Source of the DNA: Paenilisteria rustica
Lineage (GTDB): Bacteria > Bacillota > Bacilli > Lactobacillales > Listeriaceae
NCBI RefSeq assembly: GCF_013820765.1
Contig: NZ_JABJVM010000015.1
Location: 17,252 to 81,251, forward strand
DNA length: 64,000 nt
Reading direction: 5' to 3'
Made by a program: the position numbers and the translations under genes. This document shows, in pieces, positions 53,724 to 63,734 of this stretch (position 1 is its first letter; every line of letters starts with the position of its first letter). The notes beneath the pieces were generated by a model that did not search any database, had not been told where the DNA came from, and saw only the letters and a program-made list of their open reading frames with translations.

Positions 53724-54659
53724 TTAATTTCTTCGCGATAACTTCCGAGCTTTGTCAGTATTTGCGAAATGCCATTTTGTATAGCGTTGAAGTGTTTCTG
53801 CGCCTTTTGTATCGAGAATATCAGCGGCAACTTGATCGACTTTGGAGCCGGCACCTTTGGGGATTTGGAGACCGAGTTCTCGCTCCATCTCACGGAACGC
53901 CTCGACAAAACGCGACCTAGCAATAATGGATGCAGCGGCTACAGAAAGATGCAGGCCTTCCGCTTTAGTAGCGAAGAAAACATCTTCACGGACGATCGAA
54001 GCTTCTTTAGCAAGGTAGCGATAATAGGTGTTTTTTTCGGCAAATTGGTCGATAAGAATCGCGTCTGGCTTGATAGGCTCGATTTTTTTCAAAACGTTCT
54101 CCAGCGCGCGATTATGTAGAATTGCTTTCATTTGACCTTGGTTCATGCCGTTTGCTTGTAACTCGTTGTATTTAGGGTTAGGCAATAACAAGAGACTGTG
54201 AGGGACGACCGGTATGATTTTTTTAGCAATCTCGCAAATCTCTGGATCGGTCATTGTTTTTGAATCCTTCACACCGAGTTGTTTCAAAAGAGGCATCATC
54301 GCTTGGTCGACGTAGCAAGCCGCGACAATCATTGGCCCAAAATAGTCACCTGTCCCAACTTCATCTGAACCGGCGACGTTTTTTGATGCGAAACCAGGCG
54401 GGAGAACGGAAGTGCTTACTTTTGTGGATTTGACTTTTGGTGTTGTAGCCGTGCCCCATTTGGCGGCTTCGCGTTCGCCGGCTGCGCCTTGGAACATGAC
54501 TTTGCCAGATTTATAGGCGGTGATAGAGAGACCTGTTTTTTTTACAGCGAAAATTGCACCGGCTGGTATTTTATCGGACATATGAGATAAATAAGCTTTT
54601 TGCATGGCTTCGATTTGTTTTGGTGTGGCTTGAATAACGGTGTTTGCGATTGGAATCAA
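53724..54659 (-). CDS. rnhC: Ribonuclease HIII
   Basis: A 311-residue RNase HIII that cleaves RNA in RNA-DNA hybrids. It has the N-terminal TBP-like substrate-binding domain (1-90; [20 protein letters not shown]) and the RNase HII-like catalytic domain with [13 protein letters not shown] near 98-110, VKDSKTM near 134-140 and [10 protein letters not shown] near 196-205, giving the D-E-D-D type active site. The start is a TTG at 54659, with only a weak AAAGAAAG ribosome site. Located opposite zapA as in other Bacillales. Confidence 0.95.
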   Translation of the reverse strand: MIPIANTVIQATPKQIEAMQKAYLSHMSDKIPAGAIFAVKKTGLSITAYKSGKVMFQGAAGEREAAKWGTATTPKVKSTKVSTSVLPPGFASKNVAGSDEVGTGDYFGPMIVAACYVDQAMMPLLKQLGVKDSKTMTDPEICEIAKKIIPVVPHSLLLLPNPKYNELQANGMNQGQMKAILHNRALENVLKKIEPIKPDAILIDQFAEKNTYYRYLAKEASIVREDVFFATKAEGLHLSVAAASIIARSRFVEAFREMERELGLQIPKGAGSKVDQVAADILDTKGAETLQRYTKWHFANTDKARKLSRRN

Positions 54660-54838
54660 CTTCTTTCTTTTAGGTTCATTGCTTTTTATTTTACCATAAT
54701 TCGCGGAATTGTTTCATACTTAAGACTGAAATCGTTCTAGATTAGAACATTTGCGCTTTTCTTCGTTTGCTTTTCATGATAAGATGGGGTACAAGTAGGA
54801 TAAATGTGTGCTGAGGATATTAATGAGGAGGAAGACAG

Positions 54839-55105
54839 ATGGCGGATAATACTAGAAATAAGCTGACAACAACAATATATGGAAGAGAATATACGATTGT
54901 TGGTGTAGAATCTACCGAACATCTTCGTCTTGTTGCGCGTCTTGTCGATGAAAAAATGCATGAGATTGGTGCGCAGAATCGGTCTTTGGATAGTGGTAGA
55001 CTTGCTGTTTTGACTGCTGTTAATGCCACACATGATTATCTGAAATTAGAGGAAAAATATCAAGAGCTGGAGAAAGAGTTGGCTCGGATTAAAGGACGCG
55101 AATAA
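54839..55105 (+). CDS. zapA: Cell division protein ZapA
   Basis: An 88-residue protein stimulating FtsZ-ring assembly. The N-terminal part TTTIYGREYTIVGVESTEHLRLVA (about 9-32) is the ZapA dimer domain, and the rest is a coiled coil (LEEKYQELEKELARIK). RBS GAGGAGGAAG. cvpA follows after a single base, so they are co-translated. Confidence 0.92.
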   Translation: MADNTRNKLTTTIYGREYTIVGVESTEHLRLVARLVDEKMHEIGAQNRSLDSGRLAVLTAVNATHDYLKLEEKYQELEKELARIKGRE

Positions 55106-55106
55106 A

Positions 55107-55649
55107 TTGATTTTAAATGCTATTATACTCATTTTGTTAATTGGAGGATTCGTCAACGGCTATCGTAACGGTTTTTTGCGCCAGCTAATTATCACGATTG
55201 GTTATCTATTAAGCTTCTTTGTGGCATACAAGTACTATGAAGAGTTAGCGCCGCATATTACGTTCATTCCATATCCAGAATTGGATAAATCAAATGACCT
55301 GTATGCGTTACTCGATGCGCTTCATACAGAGAATGCGTATTATAATAGTATTGCCTTTCTGATGATTTTTCTAGTTGCGATTATCGTTGTACACATGATT
55401 GCTTCTTTGTTTAAAGGAGTCACAAAAGTACCTGTTTTACGTCAAGTGAATGGCTTGATTGGTGCTGTATTAGGTGTTTTACAAACGTATTTAGTTATTT
55501 TCTTGATTCTGTACATTGGTGCAATTTTTCCAGCAGAGTGGGCGCAAAATGCGATTACTGGCTCGTCAGTCGCTACGTGGATTCTAGAAAATACACCGTT
55601 ATTATCTGAATCATTCTATAAGTGGATGACCGGAATGTTACCTAAATAG
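55107..55649 (+). CDS. CvpA-family membrane protein
   Basis: A 180-residue protein with four hydrophobic segments (about 2-16, 25-40, 82-102 and 118-143) typical of CvpA/colicin V production proteins (YshB in Bacillus). The GFVNGYRNGFLRQLIITIGYL segment near residues 14-34 is the family signature. Function in Gram-positives is unclear. TTG start one base after zapA stop, with AAAGGACG upstream. Confidence 0.88.
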   Translation: MILNAIILILLIGGFVNGYRNGFLRQLIITIGYLLSFFVAYKYYEELAPHITFIPYPELDKSNDLYALLDALHTENAYYNSIAFLMIFLVAIIVVHMIASLFKGVTKVPVLRQVNGLIGAVLGVLQTYLVIFLILYIGAIFPAEWAQNAITGSSVATWILENTPLLSESFYKWMTGMLPK

Positions 55650-55664
55650 TTTCTATGGATGTCA

Positions 55665-55712
55665 GCGAAAAGCTGGGGCTGCTCAGTTCCAGCTTTTCTG
55701 CTTGTTTTTAGA
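55665..55712 (+). terminator. Terminator after cvpA
   Basis: GCGAAAAGCTGG pairs with CCAGCTTTTCTGC and is followed by TTGTTTTT. Confidence 0.75.
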
Positions 55713-55728
55713 GGGAGTGATGGGGAAA

Positions 55729-57441
55729 ATGAATAAAAAGAAAATTATTAATTTATTAGAGACAATCGCGTTATATATGGAGTTAAAAGGTGAGAATCCT
55801 TTCAAAATATCGGCATTCCGTAAAGCAGCAATTGCTTTGGAACAAGATGAACGCAGTCTGTCGGAAATCGATGACTTTACAAAGATTAGTGGAATCGGTA
55901 AATCAACAGCAGTAATTATTCAAAATTATCTCGAAACTGGTGAGTCCGAAGAGTTAGAGTCGTTGAAGAAAGAGGTTCCAGAAGGCTTAGTGCCACTTTT
56001 GAAAGTGCCGGGGCTTGGTGGGAAGAAGTTATCTCGCTTGTATCAGGAGCTTGGTGTTGTTGATCGGGACTCGTTGCTTGCTAAAGCGGAGGAGGGTAGT
56101 ATTTCTGCGTTAAAAGGCTTTGGACAGAAGTCTGTTGATAAGATGGTCGAGGCTGTTCAGGAAATGGGAGAGCGGCCGGATCGATACCCACTGAATGATG
56201 TGTTACCGATTGCGAAGAGTTTGGAAGCTTATCTGGCTGGAATCCCTGAAATTGTACGATTTTCGCATGCGGGAAGTTTTAGAAGGTTGCGGGAAACGGT
56301 GAAGGATTTGGATTTTGTCATTGCAACGGATAAACCAGATGCGGTAGCCAAGCAACTTTTAGCGATTGAGACGATTGACCAAGTGATTGCGGCTGGGGAT
56401 ACAAAGGTTTCGGTAGATTTGAATGAAGCTATCAAAATTTCTGTAGATTTCCGGATGGTCGCGCCAGCTGAATTTGTCAGTACACTACACCATTTTACAG
56501 GTTCGAAAAATCATAACATCCGGATGCGTCAAATTGCCAAGCAACAGGATGAGAAAATCAATGAGTATGGTGTGGAAGACAAAGCTGGAAATGTGAAGCA
56601 GTTTGAGACGGAGGAAGCATTCTTTGCCCATTTCAATATTCCCTTTTTGCCGCCTGAGGTGAGACGTGACGGCACGGAAATTGACCGAATTAAAGCGGAT
56701 ACTGCGTTCGTGCAACTAGCGGATATAAAAGGTGATCTGCATATGCACACGACTTGGTCTGATGGTGCGTATTCGCTGACTGAAATGATTGAAGCGTGTA
56801 TTGCGAAGGGCTATGAATATATGGTGATAACGGATCATGGACAGTTTTTGAAAGTGGCGAATGGTCTTACGGAGGAACGAATCCGGAAGCAACAAGCAGA
56901 AATTCGAGCGTATAATGAGCAGTATTCGGAAATTGAGATTTTATCGGGAATTGAAATGGATATTTTGCCGGATGGAACGCTCGATTTTGATGATGATTTG
57001 CTGAAGGATTTAGATTTTGTCATTGCTTCGATTCATTCTAGTTTTTCACAATCAGAGGAAGAGATTATGAGCCGGTTGCGAGTGGCTTGTGAAAATCCAT
57101 ATGTGCATTTGATTGCGCATCCGACGGGACGTGTGATTGGTCGGCGCGATGGATATCGTGTGAATGTGGAGGAATTGATTGAACTGGCTGCGAAGACTGG
57201 CACGGCGCTTGAGCTCAATGCGAATCCGCAGCGGCTGGATTTGACTGCGAAATATTTGGAGCTTGCGGCGGAACAGAACGTGCCTATTGCGATTAATACC
57301 GATGCGCACGATACGAAACATCTTGATTTTATGGAGATCGGCGTTCGAGCAGCAACAAAGGGCTGGCTGAGTAAAGAAAATGTACTGAATACGATGGGAA
57401 AAGAGGATTTTCTCGCGTTTATTAAAAATAATCGTCCGTAA
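55729..57441 (+). CDS. polX: DNA polymerase X (polymerase beta-like with PHP domain)
   Basis: A 570-residue gap-filling repair polymerase, equal to the B. subtilis length if the ATG at 55729 is used. Order: 8-kDa/HhH region (SGIGKSTAVIIQNYL near 57-71), palm with catalytic aspartates in VKDLDFVIATD near 195-205, and a C-terminal PHP nuclease domain: DLHMHTTWSDG near 338-348 and VITDHGQFL near 369-377. The PHP part gives 3'-5' exonuclease and AP endonuclease activity. Precedes mutS2. Confidence 0.93.
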   Translation: MNKKKIINLLETIALYMELKGENPFKISAFRKAAIALEQDERSLSEIDDFTKISGIGKSTAVIIQNYLETGESEELESLKKEVPEGLVPLLKVPGLGGKKLSRLYQELGVVDRDSLLAKAEEGSISALKGFGQKSVDKMVEAVQEMGERPDRYPLNDVLPIAKSLEAYLAGIPEIVRFSHAGSFRRLRETVKDLDFVIATDKPDAVAKQLLAIETIDQVIAAGDTKVSVDLNEAIKISVDFRMVAPAEFVSTLHHFTGSKNHNIRMRQIAKQQDEKINEYGVEDKAGNVKQFETEEAFFAHFNIPFLPPEVRRDGTEIDRIKADTAFVQLADIKGDLHMHTTWSDGAYSLTEMIEACIAKGYEYMVITDHGQFLKVANGLTEERIRKQQAEIRAYNEQYSEIEILSGIEMDILPDGTLDFDDDLLKDLDFVIASIHSSFSQSEEEIMSRLRVACENPYVHLIAHPTGRVIGRRDGYRVNVEELIELAAKTGTALELNANPQRLDLTAKYLELAAEQNVPIAINTDAHDTKHLDFMEIGVRAATKGWLSKENVLNTMGKEDFLAFIKNNRP

Positions 57442-57471
57442 TAGAAGGACGCTAACTGGAGTTAAAATAAT

Positions 57472-59829
57472 ATGAGTAAAAAAGTAGAAACGATTTTAGA
57501 ATTCGATAAAATAAAGCAACAGCTCCTCGAATTTGCTTCTTCTGCATTAGGTGAGGAGGCCATTCGAGCGTTACAACCAACATCTGATATAGAAAAAGTG
57601 AAATTAGCGCAACGGGAAACCGAGGAAGGTGCAAAAGTCATTCGATTACGTGGTGCGGCACCAATCTCGGGGATTTATGATGTGGCAGGGCATATGAAAC
57701 GTCTGGAAATTGGCGGAGATTTAAGCGGTCTGGAACTTTACCAAACCGGGAGCAACCTTCGTGTGAGTCGCCTGATGAAGCAGTTTATTGACGGCCTCGT
57801 AGAACAAGGCGTTGAAATAGAATTGCTAGATGAACTTGCTGGGAAGCTTGCGCCAATGCGCGATACGGAAGACACGATTGCGCTTACGGTGGATGAAGCT
57901 GGTGAAATTTTGGATACGGCGAGTGAAGCTTTACGCAATATTCGTCAAACGCTGCGTCGTACAGAAGGCCGTGTTCGTGAGCGTCTGGAACAATATTTAC
58001 GCGATAAGAATGCGTCTAAAATGTTGAGTGACACGGTTATTACGATTCGAAATGATCGCTACGTTTTACCGGTAAGACATGAATATAAAGGGCATTATGG
58101 CGGGATTGTACATGACCAGTCGGCCTCGGGTCAAACGCTATTCATCGAGCCGCAAAGCGTGGTGGATATGAATAATGAACGCCGAACTTTACAGGCAAAA
58201 GAAAAGCAGGAAATCGAACGTATTTTAGCGGAGGTTTCTGCCGTTTTAGCGGAATTCATCACAGAAATTCGGCAAAATACGTATGTCCTCGCTCGATTCG
58301 ATTTTATTTTTGCAAAAGCAAGATTTGGAAAGTCGATGAAGGGTGTTACGCCGCGTATTAATCAAGACGGTATCGTGAAGCTGCTAAATGCGCGTCATCC
58401 GCTACTTGATCCGGAAACGGTGGTTAGCAATGATATCCTGCTTGGTGGGGATTACCGCGCGATGCTGATTACGGGACCAAATACTGGTGGGAAAACGATT
58501 ACGCTGAAAACACTAGGTTTGCTTACATTGATGGCACAGGCTGGATTGCAAGTTCCGGCAGAGGAAGAATCAGAAATTGCTGTTTTCTCGCAAGTTTTCG
58601 CCGATATTGGAGATGAACAGTCGATTGAGCAGAGCTTGAGTACGTTCTCCTCGCATATGACGAATATTGTCTCGATCCTTGACAAAATGGATGCCGATTC
58701 CTTAATTTTATTCGATGAGCTTGGTGCGGGTACGGATCCACAAGAAGGGGCGGCGCTTGCGATTGCGATTCTTGATGCGGTGGCGGCCAAACAAGCGAGT
58801 GTTGTGGCGACGACGCATTATCCTGAACTAAAAGCGTATGGGTATAATCGGGAATTTGCGACGAATGCATCGGTGGAGTTTGATGTCGAGACATTGAGTC
58901 CGACTTACCGGTTATTGATTGGTGTCCCTGGGCGAAGTAACGCTTTTGCGATTTCACGTCGCCTTGGTTTGAGTGAGGCGGTTATCGAAGACGCTAGAAG
59001 TCTGGTAGACACGGAAAGCGCGGATTTGAACGATATGATTTCGAGTTTGGAAGAGAAGCGTAAGGCTGCGGAATTGGAATACGAAGAAGCCTACCAAATG
59101 AGTCGTGACGCCGAAAAACTGCAAAAAGACCTCCAAAAAGAGATTATCGCGTATCATGATCAAAAAGATAAATTGCTTGAAAAGGCAAACGAAAAAGCAG
59201 CAGGTGTCATCGAAAAAGCAGAAGTCGAGGCCGAAGTGATTATTCAAGAGTTGCGCCAAATGCAGCTTCAAGGTGCCGCAGGACTCAAAGAACATGAACT
59301 AATTGAGATGCGAAGCCGCCTAAATCAAGTGAAGCCAAAAACGATTCAGAAGAAAGTCGTCCATGATGTGCCAAAAGTGGCGCATAAATTCGCACAAGGA
59401 GATCAAGTCCGAATTTTGTCATTGGGGCAAAAAGGTGTACTTCTCAATCGGGTGAACAGTAAAGAATGGAACGTTCAAATAGGGATTATTAAAACGAAGG
59501 TGAAGGAAGCGGATCTGGAGTATATGAAACCGGAGCAGCCGAAGAAATTACGCCATGTGACGACGGTGAAAAGTGATAATTCAGTGACGAAAACCGAGCT
59601 TGATTTGCGTGGTGTCCGTTATGAAGACGCGCTACAACAAGTGGATAAATATATCGATGCAGCCTTGCTCGCCGGTTACCACCAGGTCAGCATTATTCAC
59701 GGTAAAGGGACGGGCGCGCTACGACAAGGAGTTACCGAATTTCTGAAACATCACCGGATGGTGAAGTCGATTCGATTCGGAGCCGCGGCAGAAGGCGGAA
59801 ATGGGGTAACCATCGCCGAGCTGAAGTAA
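57472..59829 (+). CDS. mutS2: Endonuclease MutS2
   Basis: A 785-residue MutS homologue lacking the mismatch-recognition domain; it acts in suppression of recombination and in ribosome rescue/collision sensing in Bacillus. Walker A GPNTGGKTITLKTLG lies near residues 334-348, LFDELGAGTDPQEG near 410-423, a coiled coil at about 520-620 and a C-terminal Smr nuclease domain from LDLRGVRYEDAL with IIHGKGTGALRQGV. Start preceded by TGGAG. Confidence 0.95.
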   Translation: MSKKVETILEFDKIKQQLLEFASSALGEEAIRALQPTSDIEKVKLAQRETEEGAKVIRLRGAAPISGIYDVAGHMKRLEIGGDLSGLELYQTGSNLRVSRLMKQFIDGLVEQGVEIELLDELAGKLAPMRDTEDTIALTVDEAGEILDTASEALRNIRQTLRRTEGRVRERLEQYLRDKNASKMLSDTVITIRNDRYVLPVRHEYKGHYGGIVHDQSASGQTLFIEPQSVVDMNNERRTLQAKEKQEIERILAEVSAVLAEFITEIRQNTYVLARFDFIFAKARFGKSMKGVTPRINQDGIVKLLNARHPLLDPETVVSNDILLGGDYRAMLITGPNTGGKTITLKTLGLLTLMAQAGLQVPAEEESEIAVFSQVFADIGDEQSIEQSLSTFSSHMTNIVSILDKMDADSLILFDELGAGTDPQEGAALAIAILDAVAAKQASVVATTHYPELKAYGYNREFATNASVEFDVETLSPTYRLLIGVPGRSNAFAISRRLGLSEAVIEDARSLVDTESADLNDMISSLEEKRKAAELEYEEAYQMSRDAEKLQKDLQKEIIAYHDQKDKLLEKANEKAAGVIEKAEVEAEVIIQELRQMQLQGAAGLKEHELIEMRSRLNQVKPKTIQKKVVHDVPKVAHKFAQGDQVRILSLGQKGVLLNRVNSKEWNVQIGIIKTKVKEADLEYMKPEQPKKLRHVTTVKSDNSVTKTELDLRGVRYEDALQQVDKYIDAALLAGYHQVSIIHGKGTGALRQGVTEFLKHHRMVKSIRFGAAAEGGNGVTIAELK

Positions 59830-59907
59830 GATTTTGAGCAGATTATTGGCTCCATACGCAGACGCAGTGCTATACTAACGATACAATATGTGTAAGGAGG
59901 TAGAGAA

Positions 59908-60222
59908 ATGGCTATTCAAGAAATTACAGACGCGGATTTCGAGAAAGAAACGAGCGAAGGTCTAGTGCTTACTGATTTCTGGGCAACTTGGTGTGGTCCT
60001 TGCCGTATGGTTGCGCCAGTTCTAGAAGAAATTGACGCAGAACAAGGCGACAAATTAAAAATTGTTAAAATGGACGTGGATGCGAACCAAGAAACACCAG
60101 GAAAATTTGGTGTGATGAGTATCCCGACATTGCTTATTAAGAAGGATGGCGAAGTGGTTGATACAATTATCGGCTACCGTCCAAAAGAAGAATTAGACGA
60201 AGTTTTAGCGAAATATCTATAA
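59908..60222 (+). CDS. trxA: Thioredoxin
   Basis: A 104-residue thioredoxin with the active site WATWCGPCRM near residues 25-34 and the conserved cis-proline in MSIPTLLI near 71-78. It reduces protein disulfides with thioredoxin reductase. A strong RBS AAGGAGG and a nearby TATACT suggest its own promoter; a hairpin terminator follows at about 60245-60301. Confidence 0.97.
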   Translation: MAIQEITDADFEKETSEGLVLTDFWATWCGPCRMVAPVLEEIDAEQGDKLKIVKMDVDANQETPGKFGVMSIPTLLIKKDGEVVDTIIGYRPKEELDEVLAKYL

Positions 60223-60244
60223 AATTGTCGAAGAGCTGGTTAAA

Positions 60245-60301
60245 AATGAGAGGAAGCGCGAATTAGTTCACGTTTTCCTTTCGTTTTTCCTAGCTTTTTT
60301 T
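60245..60301 (+). terminator. Terminator after trxA
   Basis: AGGAAGCGCG and CACGTTTTCCT form an imperfect stem with T-rich sequence after it (TTTCGTTTTTCC). Confidence 0.55.
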
Positions 60302-60367
60302 GTTGCAACAAAGCCGATTTATGCTACACTAAAGAGGAAGTAAAAGCAGTGATGTGGAGTGATAACT

Positions 60368-62167
60368 ATGACGACTGAACATATCCGAAATAAGCTTGCC
60401 TTTTTGCCTGATCAGCCTGGTTGTTACTTGATGAAAGACCAGCAGGGTACGATTATTTATGTTGGCAAGGCGAAGGTTTTGAAGAATCGTGTGCGTTCCT
60501 ATTTCACTGGTTCGCATGATGGTAAAACTCAACGATTAGTCCAAGAAATTCGTGATTTTGAATATATCGTGACATCCTCGAACGTTGAGGCGCTGTTGCT
60601 CGAAATAAACTTGATTAAAAAGCATGATCCGCGCTACAATATTATGCTAAAAGATGACAAAACCTATCCTTTTATAAAATTGACGAATGAAAAGCATCCT
60701 CGGTTGATTATTACGCGGAAAGTTAAACGTGATAAGGGAAAATATTTTGGACCGTATCCGAATGTGTATGCGGCAAATGAGACGAAGCGGATTTTGGATC
60801 GGTTATATCCGTTACGCAAATGTACGACGATGCCGAGCAAAGTGTGTTTGTATTACCATTTGGGGCAGTGCCTTGCGCCTTGTGTTTTCAAAGTGGAAGC
60901 CGATACGTATAAAACGATGACGGACGAGATTGTCCAGTTTTTAAATGGTGGATATAAAGAAGTGAAGCAGGATTTGATGGGTAAAATGCAAGAGGCGGCT
61001 GAGTCGATGGAATTCGAAAAGGCAGCTGAATTTCGCGATCAAATCACTGCGATTGAAACGACGATGGAGAAACAGAAAATGACAATGAATGACTTTGTGG
61101 ACCGCGATGTGTTTGGCTACGCGATTGATAAAGGCTGGATGTGCGTACAAGTTTTCTTCATTCGGCAAGGGAAACTGATTGAACGTGATGTGTCGCAATT
61201 CCCATTTTATAGCGATGCGGATGAGGATTTTTTGACGTTTATCGGGCAATTTTATCAGAAGGCAAATCATATTCCGCCGCAGGAAATTTTTCTTCCCGAC
61301 GATGTGGATGAAGAGGCGATTCAGGCATTATTACCAGACACGAAGATTCTCGTTCCAAAGCGTGGCAATAAGAAAGACCTCGTTAAACTGGCTTACAAAA
61401 ACGCTGAAATTGCGTTAAATGAGAAGTTTCTGTTGCTCGAACGCAATGAAGAACGGACGGTCGGGGCTACGGAAAAACTTGGGGAAGCGATGGGAATTCC
61501 GACGCCGAACCGGATCGAGGCTTTTGATAACTCGAATATTTATGGAACAGACCCAGTTTCCGCGATGATTACATTTCTCGATGGGCGCCCAAGCAAGAAC
61601 GATTACCGCAAATATAAGATCAAAACGGTTGTCGGACCCGATGATTATGCAACGATGCGCGAAGTGGTGCGTCGTCGTTATTGGCGCGTACTCAAAGAAG
61701 GTTTACCGCTCCCAGATCTCATTTTGATAGATGGAGGGAAAGGTCAGATTGATAGTGCGAAAGATGTGCTGGTCAATGAGCTCGGACTGGACATTCCGGT
61801 TGCGGGACTTGCCAAAGATAGCAAACACAAAACGAGCCAACTGCTGTTCGGTGATCCATTGGCGGTCGTGCAATTACATCGAAATAGCCAAGAATTCTAC
61901 CTACTACAACGGATTCAGGATGAAGTCCACCGGTTCGCGATTACATTCCATCGCCAACTACGAAGCAAAACTGGCTTCCAATCCTTGCTCGACGGTATTC
62001 CAGGCGTTGGCCCAGGCCGCAAAAAAGCGATTTTAAAACATTTTGGCTCGATGAAAAAATTAAAAGTGGCATCCGTCGCAGAAATCCAAGAAGCAGGTGT
62101 ACCAGTAGCCGTTGCTGAAGCAGTCCACGCAAAATTTGCCAAAATGAATGAAGAAAAACCGAAATAG
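60368..62167 (+). CDS. uvrC: Excinuclease ABC subunit C
   Basis: A 599-residue nuclease making both incisions in nucleotide excision repair. The N-terminal GIY-YIG domain is visible ([20 protein letters not shown] near residues 16-35), then a cysteine cluster region ([13 protein letters not shown]), a UVR motif ([13 protein letters not shown] near 216-228) and the C-terminal RNase H-like domain ([26 protein letters not shown]) ending with helix-hairpin-helix [17 protein letters not shown]. Start at 60368 after GTGGAGTG. Only 11 bp separate it from the aspartokinase gene. Confidence 0.96.
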   Translation: MTTEHIRNKLAFLPDQPGCYLMKDQQGTIIYVGKAKVLKNRVRSYFTGSHDGKTQRLVQEIRDFEYIVTSSNVEALLLEINLIKKHDPRYNIMLKDDKTYPFIKLTNEKHPRLIITRKVKRDKGKYFGPYPNVYAANETKRILDRLYPLRKCTTMPSKVCLYYHLGQCLAPCVFKVEADTYKTMTDEIVQFLNGGYKEVKQDLMGKMQEAAESMEFEKAAEFRDQITAIETTMEKQKMTMNDFVDRDVFGYAIDKGWMCVQVFFIRQGKLIERDVSQFPFYSDADEDFLTFIGQFYQKANHIPPQEIFLPDDVDEEAIQALLPDTKILVPKRGNKKDLVKLAYKNAEIALNEKFLLLERNEERTVGATEKLGEAMGIPTPNRIEAFDNSNIYGTDPVSAMITFLDGRPSKNDYRKYKIKTVVGPDDYATMREVVRRRYWRVLKEGLPLPDLILIDGGKGQIDSAKDVLVNELGLDIPVAGLAKDSKHKTSQLLFGDPLAVVQLHRNSQEFYLLQRIQDEVHRFAITFHRQLRSKTGFQSLLDGIPGVGPGRKKAILKHFGSMKKLKVASVAEIQEAGVPVAVAEAVHAKFAKMNEEKPK

Positions 62168-62178
62168 GAGGGGTATTT

Positions 62179-63393
62179 TTGGGAAGAGTAGTTTTAAAAT
62201 TCGGCGGAACCTCAGTGGGCACCATCGAAAAAATCAAAAAAACCGCAGACCAAGCAATCCGCGAATTTGAAAAAGGGAATCAAGTAGTGGTCGTCGTTTC
62301 AGCGATGGGAAAATCCACAGATCGGCTAGTCGACATGGCGCTAGAAATCAGTGAGCATCCAAGTAAGCGCGAAATGGATATGCTACTTTCGACTGGCGAA
62401 CAAATCACGATTTCTCTATTATCAATGGCCCTTCACGAAAAAAACTATGAAGCGGTTTCCTACACAGGCTGGCAAGCAGGCATCACGACCGAGCCGATTG
62501 CGAGCAATGCCAGAATTCTAGACATTGACACGGAAACGATTCAAGATGCGCTAGCCAAAGGTCAAATCGTGATTGTTGCGGGTTTCCAAGGTGTTAGCGG
62601 AGACGGCGAAATCACGACATTAGGAAGAGGCGGATCCGATACGACGGCCGTTGCGCTTGCTGCAGCCTTAGAAGCTGATAAATGTAGCATTTGCACAGAT
62701 GTCATCGGCGTTTTCACAACAGACCCGCGTTATATCAAGAATGCACGCAAGTTGAGCCGAGTGACCTATGATGAAATGCTAGAATTGGCGAATCTTGGAG
62801 CTGGCGTTTTGCATCCGAGAGCGGTGGAGTACGCGAAAAATTACCGCATCCCGCTTGAAGTCCGAGCCAGCCATGAAATTGAAGCAGGAACGATGATTGA
62901 GGAGGAAATGACCGTGGAAAATACGAAAGTCGTGCGAGGAATCGCATTTGAAGATAAAATAACCCGCGTAACGATTCACTGGGATAAGAAAGAAAACATG
63001 CGCGTGTCAAAAGTTTTTACAACGCTCGCAGATAATAATATCGACGTGGATATTATCATCCAAGGTATCACCGGACTTGGCCACGGCAACCTTTCCTTCA
63101 CGATTAAAACAAAAGCACTGCTCGAGACATTAGCTGTGTTGGAAGATCACCAGGAAGCGTTACAGTACGCAAACCTAGAATCTGAGCAGAACTTAGCGAA
63201 AGTATCGATTGTTGGGTCTGGGATGGTCTCTAACCCAGGAGTCGCGGCGCATATGTTTGAGGCGCTGACGGATAACGATGTCGCGATTAAAATGATCAGT
63301 ACATCGGAAATTAAGGTTTCAACCGTGGTGGATGAGAAGAAGATGATCAAAGCCGCGCAGGTATTGCATGATCGATTTGAGTTGGAAGATTGA
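62179..63393 (+). CDS. Aspartate kinase
   Basis: A 404-residue monofunctional aspartokinase (LysC/DapG group) making aspartyl phosphate for lysine, threonine, methionine and diaminopimelate synthesis. The N-terminal KFGGTSVGT near residues 7-15, [13 protein letters not shown] near 151-163 and two C-terminal ACT domains (from about 262) are present; an internal start for a separate beta chain, as in B. subtilis LysC, is possible (MRVSKVF near 274). TTG start with AGGAGGGG. No space for a lysine riboswitch exists between it and uvrC. Confidence 0.93.
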   Translation: MGRVVLKFGGTSVGTIEKIKKTADQAIREFEKGNQVVVVVSAMGKSTDRLVDMALEISEHPSKREMDMLLSTGEQITISLLSMALHEKNYEAVSYTGWQAGITTEPIASNARILDIDTETIQDALAKGQIVIVAGFQGVSGDGEITTLGRGGSDTTAVALAAALEADKCSICTDVIGVFTTDPRYIKNARKLSRVTYDEMLELANLGAGVLHPRAVEYAKNYRIPLEVRASHEIEAGTMIEEEMTVENTKVVRGIAFEDKITRVTIHWDKKENMRVSKVFTTLADNNIDVDIIIQGITGLGHGNLSFTIKTKALLETLAVLEDHQEALQYANLESEQNLAKVSIVGSGMVSNPGVAAHMFEALTDNDVAIKMISTSEIKVSTVVDEKKMIKAAQVLHDRFELED

Positions 63394-63397
63394 AAAA

Positions 63398-63734
63398 TGT
63401 GTGTGGGACATACCCCAGATAAATCGGCGAGAAGCGTTCGCGTTGTTGGGGTTGTACGAAATGGAATGAGTTACAGCCCCAATATGCCTGTGAGCATCGC
63501 GAATAGGCGGTCCTCCATTACATTTAGAACTTGGAAACCATACACCTTTGCTGTTCTGCTACACAAGAGCAGTTTCGCTTAACTTCTTACATGGTCGAGG
63601 AAACAAACTACCCTCTCCCTGTTTTTAGTCATCACATACACCAGTATGTGCAGCTCAGACTTCCACCAAATCCCCTGGATACAAACGCTTTCGCTCGATT
63701 TGTTTGAAGCAAGGTAACACCTACCTGAAAAAAT
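63398..63734 (-). repeat. Repeat D, copy 2, with nested repeat B-like hairpin, cut by an ISL3 element
   Basis: The left part (63398-63441, TGTGGGACATACCCCAGAT ... GCGAGAAGCGTTCGCG) and right part (about 63632-63734, CCACCAAATCCCCTGGATAC and CGCTTTCGCTCGATTTG) match repeat D at 34758-34979 in inverse orientation. About 190 bp between them begins GTTGTTGGGGTTGTACG (63442), a repeat B-like hairpin. The right end stops at the ISL3 inverted repeat instead of reaching its own terminal repeat. No gene is seen between 63394 and 63803. Confidence 0.75.

Noticed and set aside
63397..63582. Plus-strand open frame of 61 codons after the aspartokinase gene
   Set aside because: It lies entirely within a repeat D copy and its inserted hairpin; no ribosome site.
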